From contig CANROY010000012.1 of NCBI GenBank assembly GCA_947632355.1, positions 1-24,097 on the forward strand: a DNA stretch of 24,097 nucleotides, written 5' to 3'. Shown here in pieces: positions 1 through 7,431 of the stretch. Each line of letters opens with the position of its first letter. Position 1 is the stretch's first letter. The notes under the pieces are model-generated. The model saw only the letters and a program-made list of their open reading frames with translations, ran no database searches and was not told the origin of the DNA. The stretch comes from an uncultured Bacilli bacterium (GTDB lineage Bacteria; Bacillota_I; Bacilli_A; RF39; UBA660). The position numbers and the translations under genes were made by a program.

Positions 1-576
1 AATATTTAAATTTTTTTGGCAATATTCTTCTTTACATTCTTCTAATGCTTCTGAATATCTTCCTAATTTCATTAATATAGTTATTTTTTGAGATTGAATA
101 TTTAAATTTTTTTGGCAATATTCTTCTTTACATTCTTCTAATGCTTCTGAATATCTTCCTAATTTCATTAATACAGTTATTTTTTGAGATTGAATCGTTA
201 AATTTTGCTGGCAAAAATCTTTATTACATTCTTCCAATGCTTTTGGATATCTTCCTAATTCCATTAATATAGTTATTTTTTGAGATTGAATATTTAAATT
301 TTGCTGGCAAAAATCTTTATTACATTCTTCTAATGCTTCTGAATATCTTCCTAATTTCATTAATACAGTTATTTTTTGAGATTGAATCGTTAAATTTTGC
401 TGGCAAAAATCTTTATTACATTCTTCCAATGCTTTTGGATATCTTCCTAATTTCATTAATACAGTTATTTTTTGAGATTGAATACTTAAATGCTGTTCGC
501 AATATTCTTCTTTACATTCTTTTAAAGCTTCTGAATATTTTTTTAGTTTAATTAAAAATTTGATTTTACGCGATTG
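1..576 (-). repeat. 96-bp in-frame tandem repeat inside the TPR-like gene
   Basis: Unit starts are at 1, 97, 193, 289, 385 and a diverged one at 481; the array runs off the left edge. Units 1-96 and 97-192 differ at one base. Units 193-288 and 385-480 differ at two bases, but 193-288 and 289-384 differ at about seven. Units two apart can therefore be more alike than neighbours, which points to a 192-bp higher-order duplication. Confidence 0.95.
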
Positions 577-693
577 TATATGCAAATCATATTTACAGAT
601 TTCATCTGTACATAAAGCAAGTGCTTGTTTGTATTGTTTTTTCTTAAAATAATAATCTATTTCTTGTATAATCTTTTCTAAATTTGGATCCAT
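1..693 (-). CDS. TPR-like 32-residue tandem-repeat protein, 3' part outside window
   Basis: The frame is open from the ATG at 693 to the window edge, so only the N-terminal 231 residues are visible. The ATG follows GGTGGGGAG (699-707), a good ribosome binding site. A non-repeat start (MDPNLEKIIQEIDYYFKKK) leads through two diverged units into units of exactly 32 residues. A typical unit contains QSQKITVLMKLGRYSEALEE followed by C(N/K)(K/E)(D/E)(F/Y)CQ. The LGRYSEALE core is the classic turn between the two helices of a tetratricopeptide repeat, though 32 residues is slightly shorter than the usual 34. There is no signal peptide or membrane segment, so it is probably a cytoplasmic protein-binding scaffold. 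Its partner and function are unknown. It has its own promoter inside the terminator of the upstream nuclease gene. Confidence is high for the gene and moderate for the TPR assignment. Confidence 0.85.
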   Translation of the reverse strand, partial: MDPNLEKIIQEIDYYFKKKQYKQALALCTDEICKYDLHIQSRKIKFLIKLKKYSEALKECKEEYCEQHLSIQSQKITVLMKLGRYPKALEECNKDFCQQNLTIQSQKITVLMKLGRYSEALEECNKDFCQQNLNIQSQKITILMELGRYPKALEECNKDFCQQNLTIQSQKITVLMKLGRYSEALEECKEEYCQKNLNIQSQKITILMKLGRYSEALEECKEEYCQKNLNI

Positions 694-721
694 AAAACTC
701 CCCACCTAAAATATATTTTTT

Positions 722-750
722 ATTATAAGAAAAAAAGAGTTTGTTGTAAA
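722..750 (-). promoter_or_regulatory. Sigma-A-type promoter of the TPR-like gene
   Basis: On the minus strand TTTACA (745-750) and TATAAT (722-727) are separated by exactly 17 bp, matching the housekeeping consensus at 11 of 12 positions. Transcription would start near 715, giving a leader of about 20 nt. The spacer is made of the U-tract side of the upstream terminator. Confidence 0.7.
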
Positions 751-765
751 GGATTTTACTCTTTT
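733..765 (-). terminator. Rho-independent terminator of the nuclease gene
   Basis: The arms AAAAGAGT/ACTCTTTT (758-765 and 733-740 read on the minus strand) form an 8-bp stem with a 17-nt loop, followed by further T residues. The stem includes the stop codon of the nuclease gene. The stem is AT-rich, so strength is uncertain. Confidence 0.55.
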
Positions 766-1451
766 ACCTTACTTTCTCCAGTTTTATAATCAATTTCTAC
801 CCCATCTTCTACATTATAAATAAAAACGTGAATGGATAAAGAAGAACCCTTATCTTCTAAAGAGGAGGCTTCTAACTCAACACCACTTGCTAAAAGGTTA
901 TCCTCTTCATAAATCGGTGTAACACGATAAAGAACATGATTTTTGGTAGCTTTTATATACTCTGTAACTTGATTTTCAAAAGGAAGCATTCCTTTCGTGT
1001 TCATTTGTCTTGTACACGTAATTAAGTTTTTACTATTCGCGTTTTCTCCTGTTAATTGATAACCAATTAAGTGACAACGATTGTATAAATATTTACCATC
1101 TACAAAATCATACTTGATTGTCTGCCATCCACTTGGTTTAATGTTACCAATACTTTCTCTATCTTTGGTTGGCATTAAATCAAGACCGATATTTGCCATC
1201 GCCGTTTGGGCTCTATCCAAGTAATCTAATTCACTATACATTTCAAAAGACGTTGTATTTTCATAATCTTCTTCTGTAAAATTAGGTTGATTATTTTTTA
1301 AAACAACATAGTTTTCTCCATTATAGGCAGGAATTTCTTCGATTGTGTAATAAGGAACTTCTACTTTTCTTTGTTCGTAGTATTCTACTCCTGCAAGTAG
1401 AGCAAGAGCAATGAAACTTGCAATTAAACTTTTTACTTTTCTTTTTGACAT
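756..1451 (-). CDS. DNA/RNA non-specific endonuclease, membrane-anchored or secreted
   Basis: A 231-residue protein with an N-terminal hydrophobic segment (about residues 6-21, after KRKVK) that would serve as signal peptide or anchor, placing the nuclease outside the membrane. The middle carries NRCHLIGYQL, the Bacillota variant of the catalytic DRGH motif of the NUC1/EndA beta-beta-alpha-metal family, followed by NLITCTRQMN and NTKGMLPFENQV, where the metal-binding Asn is expected. Family members degrade or process extracellular DNA, for example during uptake. The ATG at 1451 is preferred over the GTG at 1463 because GAGGTG lies 4-5 nt upstream of it. That site overlaps the end of the sirtuin gene, so the two are probably translationally coupled. 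It is the last gene of the GDPD-sirtuin-nuclease unit. Confidence 0.88.
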   Translation of the reverse strand: MSKRKVKSLIASFIALALLAGVEYYEQRKVEVPYYTIEEIPAYNGENYVVLKNNQPNFTEEDYENTTSFEMYSELDYLDRAQTAMANIGLDLMPTKDRESIGNIKPSGWQTIKYDFVDGKYLYNRCHLIGYQLTGENANSKNLITCTRQMNTKGMLPFENQVTEYIKATKNHVLYRVTPIYEEDNLLASGVELEASSLEDKGSSLSIHVFIYNVEDGVEIDYKTGESKVKE

Positions 1452-1459
1452 AAAACACC

Positions 1460-2176
1460 TCACAAATATTTGAAGACATTTCCTAAAGAATCGTGGATAA
1501 CGATATCAGCTATTTGATCAAATAGGGTTTCTTCTTTATTAATAAGCACTAAATATTTTCCTTGAAAGTAATTGATTAACCCACTTGCTGGATAAACACG
1601 TAAACTTGTTCCTGCAACGATTAAGACTTCGGCTTTTTGAATGCTTTCAATGGTTTTTGTTAATACTTCATTATCTAAACCTTCTTCGTATAAAACAACA
1701 TCTGGTTTTATAATGCCTCCACAACTACATTTAGGAATCTCTTTTGCCTCAAAAACGCTTTCCGCCGGATAGAATTTTTTACAGTTCATACAATAATTTC
1801 TTAAAATACTTCCGTGCAGTTCTAAAACGTTTTGGCTTCCCGCCGCACTATGTAAACCATCTATATTTTGGGTAATAATGGCTTTTAGTTTACCAAGACG
1901 CTCTAATTCCGTTAATTTTATATGGGTAACATTTGGTTGTACTCCTAAAGAATTCATTTTATCTTTGTAAAATTCATAAAACTCCTTTGGATAATTTATA
2001 AAAAAAGTATGACTTAATATTTCTTCCGGAGGAAACTTATATTTTTGATTGTACAAACCATCTTTGCTTCGAAAATCCGGAATTCCTGATTCCGTTGAAA
2101 CTCCTGCTCCTCCAAAAAAGACAATATTTTCACATTGGTCAATAATTTCTTTTAATTTTTTTACTTCTTCTGTCAA
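1460..2176 (-). CDS. Sirtuin, NAD-dependent protein deacylase (SIR2 family)
   Basis: At 238 residues it is the usual size for bacterial sirtuins. Visible motifs are GAGVSTESGIPDFRS (24-37, NAD binding), TQNIDGLH (102-109), catalytic His121 in LELHGS, a zinc ribbon with Cys129, Cys132, Cys150 and Cys152, and GTSLRVYPA (189-197). The enzyme removes acyl groups from lysines using NAD. The zinc pair Cys150-Ser-Cys152 is CxC rather than the usual CxxC. The start is TTG, chosen because a near-perfect AGGAGGT sits 7 nt upstream (2184-2190) and no better start follows. The gap to the upstream GDPD gene is only 19 nt, so they are probably co-transcribed. Confidence 0.93.
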   Translation of the reverse strand: MTEEVKKLKEIIDQCENIVFFGGAGVSTESGIPDFRSKDGLYNQKYKFPPEEILSHTFFINYPKEFYEFYKDKMNSLGVQPNVTHIKLTELERLGKLKAIITQNIDGLHSAAGSQNVLELHGSILRNYCMNCKKFYPAESVFEAKEIPKCSCGGIIKPDVVLYEEGLDNEVLTKTIESIQKAEVLIVAGTSLRVYPASGLINYFQGKYLVLINKEETLFDQIADIVIHDSLGNVFKYL

Positions 2177-2195
2177 AAATAATACCTCCTCTTTT

Positions 2196-3827
2196 TTAGG
2201 AAAACCATTTATAAAATTTATTTTCTTGGTTTTTATGTATCACTTTTTTGGCTAACCCTACATCATCTGTAATAATTGCATCGACATTCAATTTTAGCAT
2301 TTTGGATATTGCATCTTCTTCATTAAGTGTCCAAGCATAAATTTCTTTTTTCTCTGTATGAAGAGTATCCACTGTATTTTTATGAACATTTGCATACTGA
2401 ATACTAAAAGCATCGACATTTGTATAGTAAGAAAGATCATAGTTTAATTGATTCATTGTATACCCAATCTTTATCGAAGCATTATTTTCCTTTACTTTAT
2501 TAATAGAATCATAGGAAAAAGAAGTTACAACTACATTTTCTTGTAGTTCGTACTTTAAAATTAAATCCACTACACTTTTTTCAAAATCAATTTCTTTACC
2601 AGTTGGTTTTAGTTCGATATTCAAGTTTATATGTTTTTCTTTAGCAAATTGTAAAACCTCTTCGAGTGTAGGAATTCTTTCCCCTTCTCCAAAATCTAAT
2701 TTTTTCAATTCTTCATAGGTTAAATCAAAAATATTGGCATTAATTCCTGTTCTTCTTTTGATATTGGAGTCATGAGAAATAACCAAAATTCCATCTTTCG
2801 TTTGTTGAACATCTAGTTCAATGAAATCTGATTTTACTTTCTTCGCTTTTTGGAAGGCTTTCATTGTATTTTCTGGATAGAATTTGGAATACCCTCGATG
2901 CGCCATAATTTTAGGAGTACGGTCAAAATCAATGGGGATATTCTCTTTGCATATTAAGAAAAAGATATTGACAAGTAAACTGATTCCTATAAGACTTCCA
3001 AGAATAATTTTTTCTTTTTGACTCCAAGTTTTTGCTTTTTCTTCTTTCTTTTCTATGTTAAGGAAGGAAAAGAATACTTTAAAGTTTACAACTTCACTTC
3101 CTATTATATAAAGGAAACAAAACAAAATGAGTAGAATTAGAAATGGAAGGGATGGAATTATAGTTTGTAAGAAAAAGAACCCTTTGGTAAGAAGTAAAAA
3201 GAAACCTACACTTATAAGTTCTATACAACCAAGTACTTTGATTTCTTTATAATGATGAGTACTCAAAAGTTCTTTACTTTTTTGATATGCTTCTTTAAAA
3301 GATGAAGTTTCATTTAGCATTAAGTAAGGAACATAAAGACAGTTATAAAGAATAATAGATAGTAAAAGAATAAGAAATAGAATACTACAAGATACAAATT
3401 TATAAGAAAAGGTATTTAAAAGAAAACTTGGTAGTAAAAGACGAATAAAAAATAAAGTAAGAAGATAGATACTCCCTAAAGGAAGGGATGCAAGAGCAAG
3501 AAGTAAGAAAATACTTTTTTTCTTTAACTTTTTTAGTTTAGTAAAAAGAATGGAGAGTAAACTTTTTACTTTACAAGAAGGATAACTTTCTTGTAAAGTA
3601 AGCGTTAAAACTTCTATCCAAAAAAGAGCAAAAAACAACAAAACAACAAGTAGTAAAAATAGAATTGTAAAAGGTTCACTTAAAAAGGAACTAATGGTTA
3701 CACTGGATAAATACTCGATTTTAAAAAATTTTGTCAGTAAGAAAATTCCTAAATAAAAAAGGGCCATTAGAAAAAGAACTTCTACACTTTTAAAGACTCC
3801 TACTATTTTTAATTTACTATTTTTCAT
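2196..3827 (-). CDS. Glycerophosphodiester phosphodiesterase with N-terminal multi-pass membrane domain
   Basis: A 543-residue two-part protein. Residues 1-290 hold about seven to eight hydrophobic segments and match the GDPD-associated membrane domain found in Bacillota. Residues 305-540 are a GDPD TIM barrel with AHRGYSKFYPEN (His310-Arg311), IELDVQ (Glu337, Asp339), SHD (His352), LNIELKP and a C-terminal DAIITDD. These are the acid-base and metal-binding residues of the family, which splits glycerophosphodiesters or related polyol-phosphate polymers into glycerol-3-phosphate and an alcohol. The topology suggests that the catalytic part follows the last membrane segment; an outward-facing role in lipid or teichoic acid turnover is inference. 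The start ATG has GGTGAT 3-8 nt upstream. It is the first gene of the unit with the sirtuin and nuclease. Confidence 0.92.
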   Translation of the reverse strand: MKNSKLKIVGVFKSVEVLFLMALFYLGIFLLTKFFKIEYLSSVTISSFLSEPFTILFLLLVVLLFFALFWIEVLTLTLQESYPSCKVKSLLSILFTKLKKLKKKSIFLLLALASLPLGSIYLLTLFFIRLLLPSFLLNTFSYKFVSCSILFLILLLSIILYNCLYVPYLMLNETSSFKEAYQKSKELLSTHHYKEIKVLGCIELISVGFFLLLTKGFFFLQTIIPSLPFLILLILFCFLYIIGSEVVNFKVFFSFLNIEKKEEKAKTWSQKEKIILGSLIGISLLVNIFFLICKENIPIDFDRTPKIMAHRGYSKFYPENTMKAFQKAKKVKSDFIELDVQQTKDGILVISHDSNIKRRTGINANIFDLTYEELKKLDFGEGERIPTLEEVLQFAKEKHINLNIELKPTGKEIDFEKSVVDLILKYELQENVVVTSFSYDSINKVKENNASIKIGYTMNQLNYDLSYYTNVDAFSIQYANVHKNTVDTLHTEKKEIYAWTLNEEDAISKMLKLNVDAIITDDVGLAKKVIHKNQENKFYKWFS

Positions 3828-3842
3828 ACAATCACCATTTTT

Positions 3843-3871
3843 ATTATACCATAGCCCAATACGAAATTAAA
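3843..3871 (-). promoter_or_regulatory. Extended -10 promoter of the GDPD-sirtuin-nuclease unit
   Basis: The minus strand reads TGGTATAAT, an extended -10 (TATAAT at 3843-3848), with a weak TTTAAT 17 bp upstream (3866-3871). The predicted start lies near 3836, so the leader would be only about 10 nt and would consist mostly of the ribosome binding site. Confidence 0.5.
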
Positions 3872-3907
3872 AAAAATCATAGATTATAAAAGTAAGGAGC
3901 GATTGTG

Positions 3908-4708
3908 ATGTTCGAATCTCTATTAAATCTACATCCTATTTTACAAGCAGGGATTGCTACCCTTTTTACTTGGAGTATCACAGCAATTGGGGCTGCTTTG
4001 GTTTTCTTTTTTAAAAAAATTAACAAAAATATTATGGATGGAATGCTTGGTTTTGCTGGTGGTGTTATGATTGCCGCATCTTTCTTTTCCTTAATTGCTC
4101 CAGCAATTACAATGGCAGAAAATTTACATTTAATTGCTTGGTTAGTGGTTTTTATTGGTTTTTTCTTAGGAGGATTGCTTCTTTTTATTGGAGATAAAAT
4201 CTATGATGTTTTTGAATCGCATCATCAAACGATGCGTAAAAGTAGTTTCAAACGTTGCTTTATGTTAATTACTTCTATTACTTTACATAATATTCCAGAA
4301 GGTATGGCTGTAGGTGTTGCTTTTGGTTCAGTTGTGTATGGCCTTGATGGTGCAACAATTGCAGCTGCATGGACACTGGCTTTAGGAATAGGACTACAAA
4401 ATTTCCCCGAAGGAAGTGCTGTTAGTATGCCCCTTCGTCGTGAAGGAATGAGCCGTAAAAAAGCCTTCTTCTTAGGTCAACTTAGTGGAATTGTAGAACC
4501 TATTGCAGGTATTCTTGGAGCGATTCTTGTAATAAAGGTACGTATTTTACTTCCCTATTTACTTGCTTTTGCTGCTGGGGCTATGATTTATGTTGTTGTA
4601 GAAGAGTTAATCCCTGAAAGTCAAACGAATAAGAAAAAAGATGTTATGGCTTTGTTTACTTTAATTGGATTTTCTGTAATGATGATACTTGATGTTGCTT
4701 TAGGTTAA
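3908..4708 (+). CDS. ZIP family divalent metal transporter
   Basis: A 266-residue protein with about eight membrane segments and a short His-containing loop (ESHHQ). The two ZIP signature helices are clear: LHNIPEGMAVGVAFG near residues 126-140 and LQNFPEGSAV near 163-172; their His, Asn and Glu residues form the binuclear metal site. ZIP proteins move zinc or related divalent metals into the cytoplasm. The specific metal cannot be read from sequence. The ATG at 3908 is favoured over the GTG at 3905 because TAAGGAG (3893-3899) then lies 8 nt away. It is a single gene, divergent from the GDPD unit and convergent with the next block. Confidence 0.93.
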   Translation: MFESLLNLHPILQAGIATLFTWSITAIGAALVFFFKKINKNIMDGMLGFAGGVMIAASFFSLIAPAITMAENLHLIAWLVVFIGFFLGGLLLFIGDKIYDVFESHHQTMRKSSFKRCFMLITSITLHNIPEGMAVGVAFGSVVYGLDGATIAAAWTLALGIGLQNFPEGSAVSMPLRREGMSRKKAFFLGQLSGIVEPIAGILGAILVIKVRILLPYLLAFAAGAMIYVVVEELIPESQTNKKKDVMALFTLIGFSVMMILDVALG

Positions 4709-4710
4709 AA

Positions 4711-4745
4711 AATAATTCTTGCGCAAAAACAAGAATTATTTTTTT
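4711..4745. terminator. Bidirectional rho-independent terminator
   Basis: An 11-bp perfect stem (4711-4721 with 4730-4740), an 8-nt loop, T-rich sequence on the right and A-rich on the left. It can end the ZIP transcript on the plus strand and the 46-codon gene on the minus strand, whose stop codon lies inside the right arm. Confidence 0.85.
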
Positions 4746-4876
4746 ATTATTTTTATTCCAATCATAATCCATAAGAGACCTAAAACTACATATATAATTT
4801 CTTTTTTTAATACACTACTTACTAAAAAGCAAATTCCTGCTAGGATTGGCAATACGGCTGCTATTTTTCTATTCAT
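4736..4876 (-). CDS. Small two-segment hydrophobic membrane protein (46 aa)
   Basis: A short gene running from ATG at 4876 to TAA at 4736. The product begins MNRKIAAVLPILAGICFLVS and ends with a Lys-rich tail. It has two hydrophobic segments (about residues 5-22 and 27-41) split by a short KKE turn, which predicts a helical hairpin with both ends in the cytoplasm. AGGAG (4883-4887) lies 6 nt before the start and overlaps the TAG stop of the upstream gene, so translation is probably coupled. No family is recognised. Membership in the operon of the transglutaminase-like gene suggests a partner role, but this is inference. Confidence 0.75.
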   Translation of the reverse strand: MNRKIAAVLPILAGICFLVSSVLKKEIIYVVLGLLWIMIGIKIIKK

Positions 4877-4885
4877 ACTTTACTC

Positions 4886-5650
4886 CTATCTTTTTATATC
4901 GAATAATTCATCGTTTTTTTCAAAATCTCTAATAATTTCATCACGAAATACAAAGTATACTTCTGGAGGAAATTTTTTAATTTTATATAAATATTTCTCC
5001 ATATCTTCTCGTAGGGTTTGATTTGAAATTTTAGTTAAAGGTTTTATATGGCGAAGTGCATAGTAACCATCTTTATTCATAATAGCATTTAATGTTCCAT
5101 CAATCACGACTTCTTCTCCATTTAGTATTGTTTCCACAAAACTATGTAAAAATCTAGATTTATCACTATAGCCATAACAATATCCAGTAACTATCGTATT
5201 ATCTCTTCCTAAATGGGTTGCTATCGTTAAGGCTTTTGCAAAGCAAGTCCCTTCTCTCGTATCATCTTCTAAATCTGGACAAGTTTCTAAAGAAACAGGT
5301 AGACGTTTTGATAAAGGTATTACTGTAACGGAAATATCCTCTTTGTTTATAATAAGTTGAGAAACATTTTTATCTTTTAACTTCTCTATTTTTACCTCTT
5401 TTGTACCATTTTGTCTTCTAATTCTTTCTATTAAACTTTGAAAAAATTTTTCATCTGTATCCTTTTTCGTAAAAGCAGAAATTGTATATAAAATTTCATA
5501 ATTCTCTTTATCATACCAAGTAGCACCAATTTCTTTTAAATATTTAAGCCCAGCTTTTAAACCTTTCTTATTACAAAGTTCAGCAAATTTTTCATCAATA
5601 TTTTGAGAATTATGAAATTCTTCATCAAATAAAAGATCATAACTTTTCAT
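4886..5650 (-). CDS. Unknown protein with transglutaminase-like Cys/His/Asp set
   Basis: A 254-residue cytoplasmic protein with no signal peptide. The C-terminal half has a Cys in GTCFAKALTIA (Cys136), a His in FLHSFVE (His169) and an Asp in VVIDGTLN (Asp184). The order and spacing (Cys at a helix start, then His and Asp on successive strands) are those of the transglutaminase/papain-like fold, where members cut or cross-link peptides or amides. The N-terminal 110 residues are unrecognised. GAGGTG lies about 8 nt before the ATG. A TATAAT (5667-5672) lies just upstream, abutting a large palindrome shared with the abiE promoter. It is probably co-transcribed with the 46-aa gene. Enzyme activity is an inference from three residues only. 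Confidence 0.7.
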   Translation of the reverse strand: MKSYDLLFDEEFHNSQNIDEKFAELCNKKGLKAGLKYLKEIGATWYDKENYEILYTISAFTKKDTDEKFFQSLIERIRRQNGTKEVKIEKLKDKNVSQLIINKEDISVTVIPLSKRLPVSLETCPDLEDDTREGTCFAKALTIATHLGRDNTIVTGYCYGYSDKSRFLHSFVETILNGEEVVIDGTLNAIMNKDGYYALRHIKPLTKISNQTLREDMEKYLYKIKKFPPEVYFVFRDEIIRDFEKNDELFDIKR

Positions 5651-5670
5651 ATGTTCATCACCTCGTATTA

Positions 5671-5720
5671 TATTCCCTTTTTAACTAAAATTTTAACATT
5701 TTTTAGTTAAAAAGGGAATA
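5671..5720. promoter_or_regulatory. 50-bp palindromic operator, copy A
   Basis: Perfect 20-bp arms (5671-5690 and 5701-5720) surround the 10-nt centre TTTTAACATT. The outer part reads TATTCCC/GGGAATA. It lies directly upstream of the transglutaminase-like gene and overlaps its -10 element. On the minus strand the centre also contains TGTTAAAAT, an extended -10-like sequence. It lacks a U-tract, so an operator fits better than a terminator. A near copy precedes abiEi. Confidence 0.8.
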
Positions 5721-5731
5721 AGTCTTAATAA

Positions 5732-5944
5732 TTATTTATTATCTTTTAAAATTGCCATCATCATTTCATTAACATTATTATAGCCTGTTCTTTTTCCATC
5801 TCTTACTTCTTGCACAATTTTTTCTCCTTCTTCTAAAACCTCTAACAATTCTTGACTAGGTTTTGAATTTGAAACTTCAAAAGATAGACTATCTTTTTCT
5901 TGAGCATCTGCTTGAACATTACTAGAACTTACCTTTGATTTCAT
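5732..5944 (-). CDS. Small acidic protein resembling a RelB/DinJ antitoxin C-terminus
   Basis: A 70-residue protein. The second half (ELLEVLEEGEKIVQEVRDG, then a Tyr-Asn-x-Val-x-Glu-Met stretch) resembles the toxin-binding tail of RelB/DinJ-type antitoxins. The first 30 residues are Ser- and Gln-rich and do not look like the usual ribbon-helix-helix DNA-binding part. GAGGT lies 8 nt before the ATG. It follows the AbiEii gene by 45 nt on the same strand, so it is probably the third gene of the abiE operon. No RelE-like toxin is encoded beside it. It may be an antitoxin tail that has lost its DNA-binding domain or an unrelated small regulator. Confidence 0.6.
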   Translation of the reverse strand: MKSKVSSSNVQADAQEKDSLSFEVSNSKPSQELLEVLEEGEKIVQEVRDGKRTGYNNVNEMMMAILKDNK

Positions 5945-5989
5945 AAATAAACACCTCTTTTTTTAAAATAAAATTACAAATCCAAATTA

Positions 5990-6829
5990 TCAATCTTCTT
6001 TTAATAAATCAGTAATAAAATATAGAGATTCAAATAGCAAATCAAAATCTATTCTATTTGCATATGGTGCTGTTATTTGGTAACTCTTCCATAATTTAAT
6101 AAGTTGTTCACTTGTTTTCATATTCTCTAATTGTTCTTTAATATTTTCTATATTTAGTTCCGTTTTTCTGTTCTTGAAAGTATTTTGTATTGCTAAAATA
6201 AGATTTTTAAAATTTATTTTTTCTTTATTGTCATTTATCAGAACATAAATATCATAAAAGTCCTTCATTCTTGTATTATAAATATCTCTATCTATAATAG
6301 TTTGATACTTTTCAGCAATAAGAGTTTCCAATGTATAAGCGAGAATTGGTATTTTTTTATCTTCAAAATGTGAATTATACATATATTGAATTTCTCTTGG
6401 AGTTATTTTATCTCCTGTTGTAAGTTCTACTGCAAGATAAACTTTTAAATTATCCATTGTGGCTAAAAGATTTATTTTAAATCCTCCGTATTCACTTTCC
6501 AATCTTATGTCTTTAACATTTTCAATTTTAAATTGTATTCCATCATCAATCTTTATATTTACTATGTCATTTATAATTTCTATTACATTATCTTTTTCAA
6601 GTGGTAGACTTTTTAAAGTAGCATCCATATCTTTTGTTGTTCTTTCATCATCACCAATAACAGAAGAAAGCAATAGTCCACCTTTTAAAATAATATTATG
6701 TTTATATTTACTTTTAGAAATTCTTTCTAATAAATGTTCAAAAAAATACATTTGATAAAGTTGGGCAGATAAGGTACTATTCCCTTTTGCTTTCTTGGCA
6801 ATTATACTTTTTAATCGGTCTTGATTCAC
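5990..6829 (-). CDS. abiEii: AbiEii-type nucleotidyltransferase toxin
   Basis: A 279-residue protein of the AbiEii/AbiGii (DUF1814) family. Signature motifs are LKGG (48-51), RTTKDMD (63-69, acidic residues 67 and 69 for metal binding), a Lys-containing motif LETLIAEKYQ and RMKDFYDIYVL. These are the four motifs of the family, in which the toxin uses nucleotides to modify its RNA targets and halt growth. In type IV systems the antitoxin does not bind the toxin directly. The gene starts at GTG and overlaps the TAG stop of abiEi by one base (TAGTG); GGAGG lies about 10 nt upstream. All four motifs are intact, so it is probably functional. Confidence 0.92.
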   Translation of the reverse strand: MNQDRLKSIIAKKAKGNSTLSAQLYQMYFFEHLLERISKSKYKHNIILKGGLLLSSVIGDDERTTKDMDATLKSLPLEKDNVIEIINDIVNIKIDDGIQFKIENVKDIRLESEYGGFKINLLATMDNLKVYLAVELTTGDKITPREIQYMYNSHFEDKKIPILAYTLETLIAEKYQTIIDRDIYNTRMKDFYDIYVLINDNKEKINFKNLILAIQNTFKNRKTELNIENIKEQLENMKTSEQLIKLWKSYQITAPYANRIDFDLLFESLYFITDLLKED

Positions 6830-7431
6830 TATAATAATACCTCCATATATTCACTAACTTTTTTTTCAATCTTCATAATTTTAGCATACTTTGCAAGTTT
6901 GCTTAAATTTTTGTTTTTGCTTCTAGCGTACGCTTTTAGTGCTTTTGAAAATATTTCACCATCAACTTTATTTTTATTTTTGATAATATCACAAATAGTT
7001 CTCTCAATATCATATACTTTAATCTTCATACCAAAAGGAGAGGTCATTTCTATTACTCCTAAATCTAAAATATTTCTATTTACAAAGTTAATAATTACAT
7101 TTTTATCTTTTTGTAAAACGCCACTATAACCAAAAGGTAAAGTTACATTATATACTAATGGGTTTCGTTCAGATAAATTGTGAAGATATAAAGCTGTAGT
7201 CATTGAAAATCTTGCATTTTTACTTTTAGAAGCAATTTTATAATATTCATCTGCAATATAATTTGGGAGGCCGTAATAACCTTTTGCAATTCTAATTAAC
7301 CTTCCATCATTTATCATATTTGTTAAAAATCTTCTTTCAATTTCATTATTTACAACTTCTTGTGTTGTAATATAGCCATTATTTTTTTCAACAATTTTTA
7401 AAATTTTATCATAATTCATAATTTTGTTCAT
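6829..7431 (-). CDS. abiEi: AbiEi-type antitoxin and autorepressor
   Basis: A 200-residue protein. The N-terminal 60 residues (YITTQEVVNNEIERRFLTNM, then IRIAKGYYGLP) form the winged helix-turn-helix of AbiEi antitoxins. The rest contains PFGMKIKVYDIERTICDII, typical of the AbiEi C-terminal domain. Family knowledge: AbiEi neutralises AbiEii without binding it and represses its own promoter through inverted repeats. Here the start lies at the edge of a 50-bp palindrome. ATG at 7431 has AAGGGA almost touching it, while the second ATG at 7419 lies 12 nt from the same site, so the true start is uncertain. Confidence 0.9.
   Translation of the reverse strand: MNKIMNYDKILKIVEKNNGYITTQEVVNNEIERRFLTNMINDGRLIRIAKGYYGLPNYIADEYYKIASKSKNARFSMTTALYLHNLSERNPLVYNVTLPFGYSGVLQKDKNVIINFVNRNILDLGVIEMTSPFGMKIKVYDIERTICDIIKNKNKVDGEIFSKALKAYARSKNKNLSKLAKYAKIMKIEKKVSEYMEVLL

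Noticed and set aside
333..551. Plus-strand open frame with hydrophobic repeats.
   Set aside because: It is the antisense of the TPR-like repeats and has no ribosome binding site.
1..576. Regular repeats that might be taken for a CRISPR array.
   Set aside because: The units are 96 bp, contiguous, lack unique spacers and encode an unbroken protein frame on the minus strand.
1460..1462. Possibility that TGA encodes Trp, as in mycoplasmas.
   Set aside because: Several conserved proteins end properly at TGA and use TGG for Trp.
4719..5021. Plus-strand open frame.
   Set aside because: It runs antisense through the 46-aa gene and the end of the transglutaminase-like gene, and it starts inside the terminator.
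5671..5720. Long hairpin as a terminator of the 70-aa gene.
   Set aside because: The stem is AT-rich and no U-tract follows; duplication before abiEi and overlap with -10 elements fit an operator better.
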